From positions 3,224,001 to 3,288,000 of the forward strand of contig CAXXKX010000003.1 of NCBI GenBank assembly GCA_963676655.2: 64,000 nucleotides of DNA. Direction: 5' to 3'. Within the stretch, counting starts at the first letter, position 1; each line of letters begins with the position of its first letter. The notes under the pieces are model-generated. The model was given only the letters and a program-made list of their open reading frames with translations, was not told where the DNA came from and searched no databases. The position numbers and the translations under genes were made by a program. Below are positions 9,134-18,177 of the stretch, piece by piece. The DNA comes from G963676655 sp963676655 (lineage in GTDB: Bacteria; Verrucomicrobiota; Lentisphaeria; Victivallales; Victivallaceae).

Positions 9134-9964
9134 TTACTTGTCAGCGGTTGCCTGTTTCCGGTATTCTCCCGGAGTCAGTCCGGTAAACCGCTTGAATATC
9201 CGGATGAAATATTTGTCATTGGGGAACGCGCTGTATTTGCAGATGTCAGCAATGCTCATGTCCTGGTTTTCGCGAAGCAGTCGGCAACCTTCCCTGATGC
9301 GGAATTCCTGCAGATGATGCAAGGGAGAGTTGCCGGTTTGTTCTTTAAAGGCTTTAAACAGCGAGACCCGGCTGATATTCAAGGCCGAAGCCATTTCATT
9401 TACGTTAATATGCCGATTCAACGGGTTCCGGATAATCTGCATGGCTTCGGTGACAATTTCTTCGGGAGTTCGCTTGCTGACTTGATGCCCTTTGCACAGG
9501 CATTCGACGATCTGCAATATCCCGGACGCGTATGTTTCCGGAATGGAATTGTTATTTTGGGCAAGCTGCCATAAATTGTGAAAACACCTGAGAACCTGCT
9601 CTCCCCAATCGCCTCGCAAAATGGGTCGTTCAGCCTTCATGCCAATCCTGAAATTCAGCTTATCCGCATCTTTCCCTTCGATCCGCAGATAATAAAACTC
9701 CCAGTTTTCCCCCTTGACCGGGCCGTATTCGATATTATTATCATGCATAACAGCAAACATATCCCCCCGCTTCAGATAGTATATGGAGCCATTGCACTTG
9801 ACATAGCCTTGTCCGGCGGAAACAACATGCCAGGAATTATGTCCGCCGAATTGAAAAATTTCCCCCGCGGAAGTCAACAATCTTCCAACGTCGAGAAGAT
9901 AAAAACCGCACCCGACTGGCTTGTGCAGGCCTTTCAGCCAGAAGCTTTCTGTCTTGCAACCCAT
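9134..9964 (-). CDS. AraC-family transcriptional regulator
   Basis: A 276-residue regulator. Residues ~20-110 form a cupin-like sugar-sensing domain (GGHNSWHVVSAGQGYVKC, YYLKRGDMFAV). Residues ~175-272 hold the two helix-turn-helix units: NVNEMASALNISRVSLFKAF followed by SIADICKYSAFPNDKYFIRI and the closing FTGLTPGEYRKQ. It likely binds an arabinose-like or other sugar and activates transcription. It lies between modules A and B, whose paired half-sites suit this family, so it is the natural candidate for binding all four modules (inference). A broken copy of its 3' end lies at 59274-59410. Confidence 0.9.
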   Translation of the reverse strand: MGCKTESFWLKGLHKPVGCGFYLLDVGRLLTSAGEIFQFGGHNSWHVVSAGQGYVKCNGSIYYLKRGDMFAVMHDNNIEYGPVKGENWEFYYLRIEGKDADKLNFRIGMKAERPILRGDWGEQVLRCFHNLWQLAQNNNSIPETYASGILQIVECLCKGHQVSKRTPEEIVTEAMQIIRNPLNRHINVNEMASALNISRVSLFKAFKEQTGNSPLHHLQEFRIREGCRLLRENQDMSIADICKYSAFPNDKYFIRIFKRFTGLTPGEYRKQATADK

Positions 9965-10026
9965 AATACCCGCTTACTTACAAATTTATACTTTGGAAAG
10001 GTAAATAAAAATCATTTTATTGCCAT

Positions 10027-10066
10027 ATGTTAACTATAATATACCGCCGAACGAACTTATAAGCAA
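10027..10066 (-). promoter_or_regulatory. Predicted promoter of the AraC regulator with one operator half-site
   Basis: On the minus strand a -35 TTGCTT (10066-10061), a 17-bp spacer and a -10 TATATT (10043-10038) point at the regulator gene. A single TTAACAT half-site lies just downstream of the -10 (10033-10027), where binding could block transcription. No full 29-bp operator is seen upstream. Autorepression is an inference. Confidence 0.5.
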
Positions 10067-10114
10067 TGTTATCGGCAAAATATTCCAAAATTTCTTTTTT
10101 GCAGCTCTCTCAAA

Positions 10115-10300
10115 AAGTGGAAAATTTGTTATTCTGGAGAGTTGTCATATCAAAAGGATAGTCGATGAAATGATTAAAGACCGTTAACAAGCAGGCGTTC
10201 GTTAACAATAGTACACCAATAAATTAACATTTGTGCTCTGGTGAAGTGTTGCTTTTATTCAATGCAAATATTATAATAGTAGTGTGAGCTTATGGTTTTT
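10115..10300. repeat. Inverted repeat copy 1 (pseudopilin promoter region)
   Basis: About 185 bp that recur in inverted orientation at roughly 57803-57980, with a few mismatches. The shared segment runs from GTGGAAAATTTGTT through the operator and the -10 box and fades out within the leader. A further shared block covers the ribosome site and the first ~100 bases of the pseudopilin gene (10439-10550 versus 57517-57628). The rest of the 9965-10446 gap shows no gene. Confidence 0.8.
10202..10277 (+). promoter_or_regulatory. Promoter-operator module B, upstream of pseudopilin 1
   Basis: The operator at 10202-10230 begins TTAACAATAGTACACCAA and ends TTAACAT. After 18 bp lies -35 TTGCTT (10249-10254), a 17-bp spacer and a consensus -10 TATAAT (10272-10277). 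An extra TTAACA lies upstream at 10184. The predicted transcript has a leader of about 160 bases before the pseudopilin ATG. Confidence 0.8.
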
Positions 10301-10446
10301 CTAACAAATAACCTTGACCAGGCAAAGGAATGGCGTTTAACAAGAGCTAACTTCAGCACAGAAGGTGTAAGCCCATGGATGAAAAAATAGTTTTTAAGCA
10401 ATCATAGAACATCAACAAAACAAACTAACAAAAAAAAGAGTAGACC

Positions 10447-11211
10447 ATGAAAAAGCAAACGTCAATTTTCACCCTCATCGAATTGCTCGTCGTGATCGCG
10501 ATCATCGCGATCCTCGCCTCAATGCTGCTGCCGGCATTGAACAAAGCCCGGGATACCGCAAAGAGTATATCATGTACCAATAATTTGAAACAGATCGGAT
10601 TGGCTAATATTGGATATTCGAATGATTATAATGATTATATTGTTCCCGCAACCGGAATACGCTACGGTGCCAGATATTGGTATGGTGTTCTTGGCGGATA
10701 TTACAATTCTTCCAAAAAATCCGATTATGGCGTGGATTTCGAGCCATTTAAACCAAACAAGCCTGGAGTGTTTATTTGCCCAGCTGAAAATACTCCGTTA
10801 GGTACTTCCGGAATAGATGATGCGAATACTCATTTTTTGCATACGCACTATATAATTACACGAGTTGCCGGAGTACTCTCTTCTACATGTCCTTGCCATA
10901 AAAGAAGTTCCATTCGCAGCGCTTCAATTGTTCCTATAGTTATGGATAATAATACTACAAATTATTATTTAAATACCAGTTTGTATCAGCTATCATATCG
11001 ACACGGGGCAAGCGATCCGCGCTCCACCGACTCATATTCTGAACGGTATGCAACAATAAGCAACCATTCAGCCTTTAAAGGCCGAACAAATGCTGTTTAT
11101 CTGGATGGTCATGCCCAACCTCGTTCTATAAGTGAATTAGCATCTCAACCGGATGATGACGGAACTGTTAACGCTGATGGCACAAGTTTTCTTTATGCGG
11201 GCTGGGATTAA
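10447..11211 (+). CDS. Pseudopilin-like secreted protein (prepilin N-terminal cleavage motif, DUF1559-like)
   Basis: A 254-residue protein. It has a short basic leader, MKKQTSI, and the prepilin peptidase motif FTLIELLVVIAIIAIL with phenylalanine at +1 and glutamate at +5. The helix ends ALNKAR, then comes a globular domain that closes with AVYLDGHAQPRS, the aspartate-glycine end typical of the H-X9-DG group. Such proteins are very abundant in Lentisphaerota and Planctomycetota and are thought to be processed and assembled through a type II/IV pilus-like system; their function is unknown. It sits alone behind module B and ahead of a hairpin terminator. Its first ~35 codons are nearly identical to the pseudopilin at 56871, whereas the rest differs. 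Confidence 0.88.
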   Translation: MKKQTSIFTLIELLVVIAIIAILASMLLPALNKARDTAKSISCTNNLKQIGLANIGYSNDYNDYIVPATGIRYGARYWYGVLGGYYNSSKKSDYGVDFEPFKPNKPGVFICPAENTPLGTSGIDDANTHFLHTHYIITRVAGVLSSTCPCHKRSSIRSASIVPIVMDNNTTNYYLNTSLYQLSYRHGASDPRSTDSYSERYATISNHSAFKGRTNAVYLDGHAQPRSISELASQPDDDGTVNADGTSFLYAGWD

Positions 11212-11247
11212 TTTAATTGAAAATATAGTCAGTACGCAGGAAGGATT

Positions 11248-11279
11248 AATAACCTCCGGCAGATGAACCGGGGGTTATT
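11248..11279 (+). terminator. Hairpin terminator after pseudopilin 1
   Basis: The arms AATAACCTCCGG (11248-11259) and CCGGGGGTTATT (11268-11279) pair over 12 bp with one G-T wobble around an 8-base loop, followed by GATTTTAAT. It would end the pseudopilin transcript 36 bases after the stop. Confidence 0.7.
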
Positions 11280-11301
11280 GATTTTAATAGGCAGGAAAGA
11301 A

Positions 11302-11394
11302 ATGCAAGAAACTAATGAATATCCCCAAATGAATGAAAAATACACGAGAATTCGTGAAGATATAGAATGGATTACGATAATTGGAGCAATTTAA
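11302..11394 (+). CDS. Possible small protein, 30 residues
   Basis: A short reading frame MQETNEYPQM...WITIIGAI lies between the pseudopilin terminator and the 1159-residue gene, with a good AGGAAAG ribosome site before the ATG. It matches nothing I recognise and has no second copy in front of the other 1159-residue gene. It could be a leader peptide, a remnant, or chance. Another ~100 bases without features follow before the next gene. Confidence 0.25.
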   Translation: MQETNEYPQMNEKYTRIREDIEWITIIGAI

Positions 11395-11466
11395 GCCGTC
11401 AACCCGATTTATTCGGGGTCAATTATTAAAAAAGTTTACCGGACAGTAGTGTTTTTACACTATTTA

Positions 11467-14400
11467 TTAATTTTAAAGGAGTTACAACAACAATGAGAAA
11501 ACAAATCTATTTATGCACGGTGCTGGCGGCATTATTGGCAGCGGTTAATCTGCATGCGGAAGTTTATTTCGGACAACGTATTGTGTTAGGTAAGAGCTTC
11601 TATCACCTCGCCAATCCTGCCAATTATCTGGATTACTCCGGTCAGGGGCGTTTTTTTGCATCCTCCGACTACGGGTTTATCCCCGGGAAAGAAGATCGTC
11701 TCGCTCCGGCTAAGCTCGGTGTCAAGCGCAGGCTTTTCACCCGGGGGCAGGACCCGGCGTCCAGCGCCAGGTTTCCCGTTGTCTGGCCTCCGTGTCCCTG
11801 GCTCAGCGACGGCGGTCCGACTATATTCGGGTTAACTTTCGACAAACCCTTCAAGCCGATAAACGGCGTCGCGCGAAAAGATAAAGGCGCACCGTGCTGG
11901 GATGGCAACGCGCCTCTTTTCGATACGGCGGTGGTCCAGTGGGGACGAAACGTTCCCAAACCGGGAACTTTCGGCGCCTGCATCCAGGATGCCGACGGCA
12001 AGTACAAGCGCATAAAAGTATCTCCGGATCTGAAAATTTATCCTTATGACCAAACCACGCTCACCTTTCCCCCGAGCACCGTCAAGGCTCTTTATTTCGG
12101 GGTAAAGAAAGGCTTTGCCGAAGTCAGGGATATCTCTCTTCTGCTTCATACTCCCCGGCGTCTGGACAAGAATCTGGCGGTAATTCAGCCGGAAGCCTAT
12201 TTCGCGCGCTACGACAACAAGTCCCCGGGAACCGTCGAAGGTATCATGGTGGCCAATTGCTATTTCAGTAACGGGCAGCCAAGCTTGAATATGTTTTCCC
12301 TTTTCTCTTCTGTTGACTGCCCCTTGACCCGGCTTGCGCCTTTCCTGGAATTGAATAGCAAGCGTTTTTACGCCGTGAACAAATCCGCGCTAGTGGAAGC
12401 CAAAAAGAAAGGCTGCGCCGACATCTTGCGCTATGTCCTGAAGTTCGATCTTGGCAATAGCAAAACGGCGGAAGTTAAGGTCAAAGCCCATTTCGGCATT
12501 AGCCTTAAAGACGCGGTTAAATTCGAGTTTAAGGGTAAGAACCTGCCGGAAGGCTGCAAATTGGGCTTTGAGATGCTTGGTCAGCGTAAACTTTTCGCTG
12601 ATTACCTCGACCCGGATGCTACGGAGATCAAAAAAGCATCCAAGGTATTTGCGACTCCAGCCGGACCGGTTGGAATTACTCTGAAAGGGACAAATAAGCT
12701 ATTGCTTGATGAGTACAAAAAACAATGGCCCCGGACTAATTGGTACAGAGAAACGGATAAGCGCGCTTCCGATGATACGGTCCGCTTTGAAGCCATTGCC
12801 ACAGGTAATGAACTGGCGGTATTCCTCTCTCTGCCCTTCGGGCCTGAAGCGGGATTCAAGCCTGCTATGCAGACTTACGACTGGTATCCTTCTCTCGCGG
12901 AACAGGGAAAAGAAGGACTCGCCCCTTTCAAGGCAAGTGATTTGGAATTGCTGGAAGATATCGATCTCTCCACACATCAAGTTTACGACATCACCAGTGA
13001 TCCGCTTATCCTCAACTGGCGGCGTTCGGGCACAAGTAAACCACCTGCAACTTTCAAAAAACTGGACCTACTCCATACGCCGGAAAAAGGCAAGGTGCCA
13101 TTGACTACGGTTCTCGGCAAAAAATGCCGTGCGATCAACCGCAACGACACCTGTTACTTCCGCTTCAATATTTCAACTAAATTCCAGCCCGGCGTTCCCT
13201 ACCTGATCGTAGTGGAACACGCTTTCGACCAGGAGCGCCGCGGAGAATTTCATACCATCGTCCTGACAAAGGACGGTCAACGTTACACGAACCATGTAGT
13301 ATCAAAAACACCATTTGGCGCCTTCGATACCGGAAAAGGGCCATACGGTAAACGCTTCAAAAAAGAGTCCGTATTCTGTTTCAACGCCAGCGGACCAGCA
13401 CCTCAAAAGAACAGTCAATACTCTCTGGTTTTTTCCAATAATTTCCAGTGGAACTCAAGCTTGAAAGAGCTCCCGGAAGGGCTGGCGGTCAAGAGCGTCA
13501 AGATTTACCGGGTTGTCCACATGCCGGAACTGCCCAAACTCGCCCCGCTGCTCCCGAAAGGTCCGCGCCGCCTGGTCACCGCCCATGCCGAGAACTTTTC
13601 TCCCTGGTCGCTAAACCAGTTTCCGCGCCTGGCCGGCTACAACGCCATTTGGGCTAATCATCAGAATACAGCGCTATTACTGGTCGGAAAATCCCGTTCT
13701 ATTTCCCGCCCCAGCCCTCAGCTATCATGGCACGAGGGTACGTTAGCGGGCCAGGACTGGCTTATGACAGCGGCGGACCGGGCCGGGGTGTCGATAAAGG
13801 TATTCACGGAGGCGTTGTTCCGTTACGGCTTCGAGGGTACGGATTTTTATAGCTTCGAATGCGTTGGTTCTCTTTCAGGCTTTAGCGGAAATGTTCCCCT
13901 GAGTCCAACCAAAGCAGAGCTGGAGCATCTCGGCGGAGCCTTGGACAAAGCGCTGGATGTGCTGGCCAAGCACTCGAGTCTCGTGGATATCTCAGTCAAG
14001 CAATCCATAGAGAACTTCTTCACTAAACGCAACTTTGACGATTTCAGCCGCGAAACTGGCGTCAAAATCGCCTCCAGTCCCGTTGAGCGGGAAAATATCA
14101 ATACCTTACAGGATTCACCGAAGTCCACGATTGACGCCTGGAGCAAATGGGCCTGCCTGAAACGATTTGAATATCTTAACTGGCTGCTCGGCAAGATCAG
14201 GAAACACCGTAGCGATCTTTACCTGACGCTCAACCGGTCCTGGTATATGAATCGCCTCCAGGCTCCGTTTTTCGGTTCAAAATCAAGCTATGGAATATTT
14301 GATCCCGCAAAACTGCGAGCCAAAGGGATCAATAATTTTCTTGATTTCATGCGTTTGACCGCCCTGGATCCGGCCCTCTATGCCGGCAAAAACGGCTTCT

Positions 14401-14972
14401 GCCTCGTTTTGGAACAGGAGCGAGAGAACAATGCCATGAACCAAGTACAGTGGCCCTCGCCATACAAAAGCAAATGGTTCGCGGCGGTGAAAACGGGCTT
14501 ATCGCTTTGCATCAGCGCACCCATCTATGAGGAAATGCCTAAACCTTTGGGCTACTTCTGCAACTACATGAGGGACAGGAAATCCTTTCGTCGCGACTTC
14601 CTTGAGGCGCTGTTCTACGCCAACGCCAGGGAGTTCGAGTTACAGACTTATTACTTTGACCCTTTCCGGGGACGCTTGGACGACATGCGCGAATTGTCGG
14701 TGCCTTTCCGGCTGCTGCCTTTCACGCAACCTGAAACTTACGCCGGTAAGCTTATTGATCCTACCGGTCAGGCGGTGATCAAAACCTACGGCGGACGTCA
14801 CGCCCTCCTGAACATGGGCGACAAAGTCGCCGACGTCACCCTGAGCTTGCCCGGAGGCGCGAAAAAGCTTTTCGACCTCTCCCAGGGCGTCAGGCAGGAA
14901 TTGCTGGTCACAGGAGGAAAAGTGAAGCTCCACCTGAAACCATGGTCGCTTAAAACGCTGGAAACGAAGTAA
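11467..14972. repeat. 3.5-kb inverted repeat, copy 1
   Basis: This stretch matches 38292-41797 on the opposite strand. Homology begins at TTAATTTTAAAGGAG, 26 bases before the ATG, and stops at the stop codon, so the repeat covers one gene plus its ribosome site. Flanks are unrelated and no insertion-sequence ends or target duplications are seen. Confidence 0.92.
11493..14972 (+). CDS. Large exported protein of unknown family, TIM-barrel-like (copy 1 of 2)
   Basis: An 1159-residue protein with a cleavable signal peptide (MRKQIYLCTVLAALLAAVNLHA). The N-terminal ~680 residues look like beta-sandwich modules. Residues ~690-1080 have TIM-barrel-like alternation (SWHEGTLAGQDWLMTAADRAG, FYSFECVGSL, FCLVLEQERENN), and the last ~70 residues resemble the small C-terminal sandwich of glycosidases (ALLNMGDKVADVTLSLPGG). 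I do not recognise a CAZy family or a certain catalytic pair. A near-identical copy lies inverted at 38292-41771. Differences cluster at residues ~36-166 and ~685-845, and other stretches look identical. AAAGGAG precedes the ATG. Small exported CBM9-like proteins follow both copies or precede them, suggesting a shared glycan-handling complex. Confidence 0.75.
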   Translation: MRKQIYLCTVLAALLAAVNLHAEVYFGQRIVLGKSFYHLANPANYLDYSGQGRFFASSDYGFIPGKEDRLAPAKLGVKRRLFTRGQDPASSARFPVVWPPCPWLSDGGPTIFGLTFDKPFKPINGVARKDKGAPCWDGNAPLFDTAVVQWGRNVPKPGTFGACIQDADGKYKRIKVSPDLKIYPYDQTTLTFPPSTVKALYFGVKKGFAEVRDISLLLHTPRRLDKNLAVIQPEAYFARYDNKSPGTVEGIMVANCYFSNGQPSLNMFSLFSSVDCPLTRLAPFLELNSKRFYAVNKSALVEAKKKGCADILRYVLKFDLGNSKTAEVKVKAHFGISLKDAVKFEFKGKNLPEGCKLGFEMLGQRKLFADYLDPDATEIKKASKVFATPAGPVGITLKGTNKLLLDEYKKQWPRTNWYRETDKRASDDTVRFEAIATGNELAVFLSLPFGPEAGFKPAMQTYDWYPSLAEQGKEGLAPFKASDLELLEDIDLSTHQVYDITSDPLILNWRRSGTSKPPATFKKLDLLHTPEKGKVPLTTVLGKKCRAINRNDTCYFRFNISTKFQPGVPYLIVVEHAFDQERRGEFHTIVLTKDGQRYTNHVVSKTPFGAFDTGKGPYGKRFKKESVFCFNASGPAPQKNSQYSLVFSNNFQWNSSLKELPEGLAVKSVKIYRVVHMPELPKLAPLLPKGPRRLVTAHAENFSPWSLNQFPRLAGYNAIWANHQNTALLLVGKSRSISRPSPQLSWHEGTLAGQDWLMTAADRAGVSIKVFTEALFRYGFEGTDFYSFECVGSLSGFSGNVPLSPTKAELEHLGGALDKALDVLAKHSSLVDISVKQSIENFFTKRNFDDFSRETGVKIASSPVERENINTLQDSPKSTIDAWSKWACLKRFEYLNWLLGKIRKHRSDLYLTLNRSWYMNRLQAPFFGSKSSYGIFDPAKLRAKGINNFLDFMRLTALDPALYAGKNGFCLVLEQERENNAMNQVQWPSPYKSKWFAAVKTGLSLCISAPIYEEMPKPLGYFCNYMRDRKSFRRDFLEALFYANAREFELQTYYFDPFRGRLDDMRELSVPFRLLPFTQPETYAGKLIDPTGQAVIKTYGGRHALLNMGDKVADVTLSLPGGAKKLFDLSQGVRQELLVTGGKVKLHLKPWSLKTLETK

Positions 14973-15019
14973 AGAGTGAACCTGTTCAGGAAGTTAGAAG
15001 CTAGGAGATAGAAGATAGA

Positions 15020-15385
15020 ATGAGAGAGCCCGCAAAGACATTTGAAGATTTAATTGTTTGGCGCAAAGCTCATCAATTTGTGCTTGACGTTTATCGTTTG
15101 TCGCGGGCGTTCCCACGATCGGAAACTTACGGCTTATCATCTCAGTTTCGCCGAGCCGCTGTTTCTATCGCCGCGAATATCGCGGAAGGCTTCAGAAAAC
15201 GGGGCAAAGCAGACAAGCTTCGCTTTCTCAATATTGCGCAAGGTTCGCTGGAAGAATCACGCTACTATCTGATTCTTACCCGTGACCTTGAATACAGTGA
15301 TGCTTCTGAATTGCTGACCGCAGCAGCGGAAGTCGGCAAGTTACTCGAGGCGTATTCGCAGTCAATTCTAAATTCTAACTCCTGA
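15020..15385 (+). CDS. Four-helix-bundle protein (S23/rRNA-intervening-sequence family)
   Basis: A 121-residue protein with the family pattern: FEDLIVWRKAHQFVLDVYRL, then FRRAAVSIAANIAEG, then KLRFLNIAQGSLEESRYYLILTRDL. Members fold as a four-helix bundle, were first seen in 23S rRNA intervening sequences, and occur scattered in genomes without known function. The gene interrupts a run of exported-protein genes. It is preceded by purine-rich GAAGTTAGAAGCTAGGAGAT and followed by GAATAATGAATAAC-type low-complexity sequence, which fits a transposable or casually inserted element (inference). Confidence 0.9.
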   Translation: MREPAKTFEDLIVWRKAHQFVLDVYRLSRAFPRSETYGLSSQFRRAAVSIAANIAEGFRKRGKADKLRFLNIAQGSLEESRYYLILTRDLEYSDASELLTAAAEVGKLLEAYSQSILNSNS

Positions 15386-15450
15386 ATTCTGAATACTTAC
15401 AAATGAATAATGAATAACGAAAAGTGAATAATTAACAGGAAGTGATTCTA

Positions 15451-16413
15451 ATGAAAAAAACAATATGTTATTTTTTGCTGGGTGCCGTTGCTTTATTTTT
15501 TACGGAAACGGCTTCCGGAGGCGAACCAAAATGGTTCGCCGCGCCCCAACTTAAACAGGCTCCTGATCTGAAGCGGGGGCTTGACGACCCGGTATGGAAA
15601 AAGGGATTAAAAATACCTTTCAACAAATTGAATAACGGTCCCGGCGTTACGGACAAATATCCGACCGAAAGTTACTGGCTCTACGCCAACGGCAACTTAT
15701 ACGCCGGGTTCAAATGTCATAATCCCGCTTCCCCGGATCTTTGGACACACGGAAAGCAGGCTAAAGACTCCGGTTTGCTGTTCCAGCGCGAATGTCTTGA
15801 GCTTTTCATCGGGAATAAGGACGGCGATTTGTATTATCAATTCTCTGTTGATCCCATGGGCAGTCTTTACGATGCCGAACGCTTTGATAAAGGCTGGGAA
15901 GGAACAGAAAAATATGTAGTGAAGCGACACAAAGGCTACTGGACGGCGGTTTTTAAAATTCCCGCCTCGGTTCTCAAGCGGCTTTTTGCATCCGGGGGCA
16001 ACGGCGCCTGGAGTCCCGGCGCTTTTGTCACAATAGACGTCGGACGTACGTCGTATAACGCTGATGGTTCGGGAAGGACGGTCAGCGCTATCTCGCCTCC
16101 TGGACATCATTCTCCCGAAGACAGAATGATTCTCGGAAATCCCAATCCGGTGATCTTCAGCACCAATTTGAATGAGTTGATTGATCAGCTCAAGGCTGAC
16201 TTTGCCCAGGCAAAGCCCTCTAAAAAAATTCTCGCGGAACTGACGAAAGCATCAGCCTTCGCGGCCGAATGCGCCAGGGCTGGTAACTTGCCCTTGGTTC
16301 GTTTCCGTGAATTTGCTTCACGCTATAAAAATATTGAACGGAAACTTAAAAACCTGAAATACGAATTTCTGTTGGATTTTATGTTTTCGGACAAAAAAAA
16401 TCAGGAGACGTGA
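15451..16413 (+). CDS. Exported CBM9-like protein with C-terminal helical FMFxD module
   Basis: A 320-residue protein with a signal peptide (MKKTICYFLLGAVALFF). Residues ~30-225 form a CBM9-like sandwich (LDDPVWKKGLKIPF, LYAGFKCHNP, RECLELFIGNKDGDLYYQF, GYWTAVFKIP), a domain known to bind sugar ends in xylanases. Residues ~230-320 are helical and charged and end FLLDFMFSD. The same helical tail with an FMFxD end occurs in the next gene and in the protein at 42563. I chose the ATG at 15451 over the GTG at 15442 because AGGA lies ten bases before it. The stop overlaps the following gene's leader, so the two are coexpressed. Confidence 0.75.
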   Translation: MKKTICYFLLGAVALFFTETASGGEPKWFAAPQLKQAPDLKRGLDDPVWKKGLKIPFNKLNNGPGVTDKYPTESYWLYANGNLYAGFKCHNPASPDLWTHGKQAKDSGLLFQRECLELFIGNKDGDLYYQFSVDPMGSLYDAERFDKGWEGTEKYVVKRHKGYWTAVFKIPASVLKRLFASGGNGAWSPGAFVTIDVGRTSYNADGSGRTVSAISPPGHHSPEDRMILGNPNPVIFSTNLNELIDQLKADFAQAKPSKKILAELTKASAFAAECARAGNLPLVRFREFASRYKNIERKLKNLKYEFLLDFMFSDKKNQET

Positions 16414-16415
16414 TC

Positions 16416-17270
16416 ATGAAAACTCAAGCAGCACTACTCATTGCAACATTGACCGGGGCCTTTTGTCTTACCGTCTCGGCCTATCAAAAAACTACCTATC
16501 AAGTTGGCACATACTGGGCGGAAAGAAATAATCCTGTTATATTAACCGACGAGCGTTCCGGCAAAAAAGTAAAATCTCTTTGGATAGGCGGCCCCAGGCT
16601 TGACGGTAAATGGAAAAGCTTTTCTTTCGCCTTTACGCCGCATGCTGACAACAGGAGAGTTTTTCTGCGGTTCGGCCCCAGTGGGGGAGAAAAAATACCC
16701 TGTTATTACCGCAATATCAAAATCAATGGAAAAACAGTTGACAACTCCTCCGGATGGAGTTTTCCTGCAGACAGAAAAGGGAGTAACCTCGGGGCAGTTA
16801 CCAGTGATGGAGTGTGCGTCTACCATTCTTATGGTTGCGTACGCAATATAAAAGTCCATAAAGGTAAACGGATTGAAATCTCAATGGAGGCTCGCGCCGG
16901 TTCGGTATTGATTCCTTATGCAGACGAACTGGCGTCTATAAACAAGCTCCTCAAATCAGCCTTGGCTGTCGGAATTGATGCTAAGATTCCGGAATTCAGC
17001 AAATTGCTGAATAATCTGATAGCTTTGTCCCAAAGATATCTTGCTGTCTCTATTCAGCCGCCAAAATCTCAAAAGCTGAGTGATTTGCACGCCAAGGTCA
17101 CAGAGTTGGCAAAAGTATATATGGCCAAAGGACAGAAGGAAACAAAGCTGTCCCTGGTTAATCGGCCTCAAACGCGGAAGATTTTCAGAGAAGAACTAAG
17201 CAAGCTGTCTACTGCGGCAAACAAAATACGGCAAAAATGTCTGCTGAAATTCATGTTCGGAGACTCATAA
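16416..17270 (+). CDS. Exported protein with sandwich domain and C-terminal FMFxD module
   Basis: A 284-residue protein with a signal peptide (MKTQAALLIATLTGAFCLTVSA). Residues ~25-160 look like a jelly-roll of the CBM4/9 type (WKSFSFAFTPHADNRRVFLRF, YYRNIKINGK). Residues ~165-284 are helical and end CLLKFMFGDS, the same terminal motif as in its neighbour and in the protein at 42563. I recognise no family. AGGAG eight bases upstream supports the ATG at 16416. It lies three bases after the previous stop and ten before the next gene, so it belongs to the operon behind the 1159-residue gene. Confidence 0.65.
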   Translation: MKTQAALLIATLTGAFCLTVSAYQKTTYQVGTYWAERNNPVILTDERSGKKVKSLWIGGPRLDGKWKSFSFAFTPHADNRRVFLRFGPSGGEKIPCYYRNIKINGKTVDNSSGWSFPADRKGSNLGAVTSDGVCVYHSYGCVRNIKVHKGKRIEISMEARAGSVLIPYADELASINKLLKSALAVGIDAKIPEFSKLLNNLIALSQRYLAVSIQPPKSQKLSDLHAKVTELAKVYMAKGQKETKLSLVNRPQTRKIFREELSKLSTAANKIRQKCLLKFMFGDS

Positions 17271-17283
17271 AAAGGAGCAAATG

Positions 17284-18078
17284 ATGTTAAGGAAAATTAT
17301 CGGTATTGTGATGGTCATGGGGTTGATTACAGGATGCGCCTCTGGGACGGGAAAAGGTAAAACATCCGTTTCCGTCGCCAAGGCCGAACTGCCCTCCTGC
17401 TACTTGAAGTTGCTGGACAAAAAAAAGGCGGCTTCAGTAAATCCCCGGGCTTATTATTGCGCCAAACGTACAGGAGAAGGCATTCCAGAAAACCTGGAAG
17501 TTCTCTGGCTTAACCCCTACGACAAATCCAAAAAGTTCCGGGAACGTGGTTTCGCGTTTCTGTGGCATGATTCCGAAGCCTTATGGCTCTGCGCCGTGAT
17601 GGAAGACAGCGATGTTTACAATACGGCATCCGGCAGACACAGTGACCCGCATAGCAAAGGGGATGTGGTGGAACTGTTCTTTCAGCCTTCTGGCGACGCT
17701 TATCGCGAACTGCATCTCGCGCCGAATCTGGCAACCACCGAATTTGCCTGGCCAAGTTTTGACGCGTTCGGGAAGCCCGTTCCCGGTGGCGGAGGTTTGC
17801 ATACTTATGATTACGACTCCGGGATGCAAGGCCAAGCGGGAACGTTCAAATTACCCTCCGGTGTTGCAGGCTGGTGGGCGCTCATGCGGATTCCATTTGA
17901 CAAACTGGGGACATCCCCGGACAAGCTTGATTCCGCCAGATTTGCCGTCTGCCGCTACAACCGCAATGCCGCCTGGGGGAAGAAGAAGCCGGAACTCTCC
18001 AGTATCGCGGATTTTGGCAAAGGCAGTTTTCATCAGCCGGACAAATGGTTCCGGTTCGTGACAACCTATAGCAAATAA
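17284..18078 (+). CDS. CBM9-like lipoprotein
   Basis: A 264-residue predicted lipoprotein. The leader MLRKIIGIVMVMGLITGC ends in a lipobox whose cysteine would carry the lipid and anchor the protein to a membrane. The rest is one CBM9-like sandwich (FAFLWHDSEALWLCAVMEDSDVY..., VVELFFQPSGDAYRELHLAP, GWWALMRIPFDKLG), normally a carbohydrate-binding fold. ATGs at 17281 and 17284 are both possible; the second has better spacing (six bases) from GGAG. It is the third small exported protein behind the 1159-residue gene and may display a sugar-binding surface for that enzyme. Confidence 0.75.
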   Translation: MLRKIIGIVMVMGLITGCASGTGKGKTSVSVAKAELPSCYLKLLDKKKAASVNPRAYYCAKRTGEGIPENLEVLWLNPYDKSKKFRERGFAFLWHDSEALWLCAVMEDSDVYNTASGRHSDPHSKGDVVELFFQPSGDAYRELHLAPNLATTEFAWPSFDAFGKPVPGGGGLHTYDYDSGMQGQAGTFKLPSGVAGWWALMRIPFDKLGTSPDKLDSARFAVCRYNRNAAWGKKKPELSSIADFGKGSFHQPDKWFRFVTTYSK

Positions 18079-18177
18079 CTAAACAGGAGATGCCTATAGA
18101 ACAGAGTAGAGAATAAACAAGAAAACCAATAATAAATTCCTTGTAAAGAAGGAACTCAAAAAAAGGAAGTATTCAAA

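Noticed and set aside
13448..13657. A small frame rich in proline and arginine inside the 1159-residue gene, also present in the second copy
   Set aside because: It is present in both copies only because the host gene is duplicated; no independent support.
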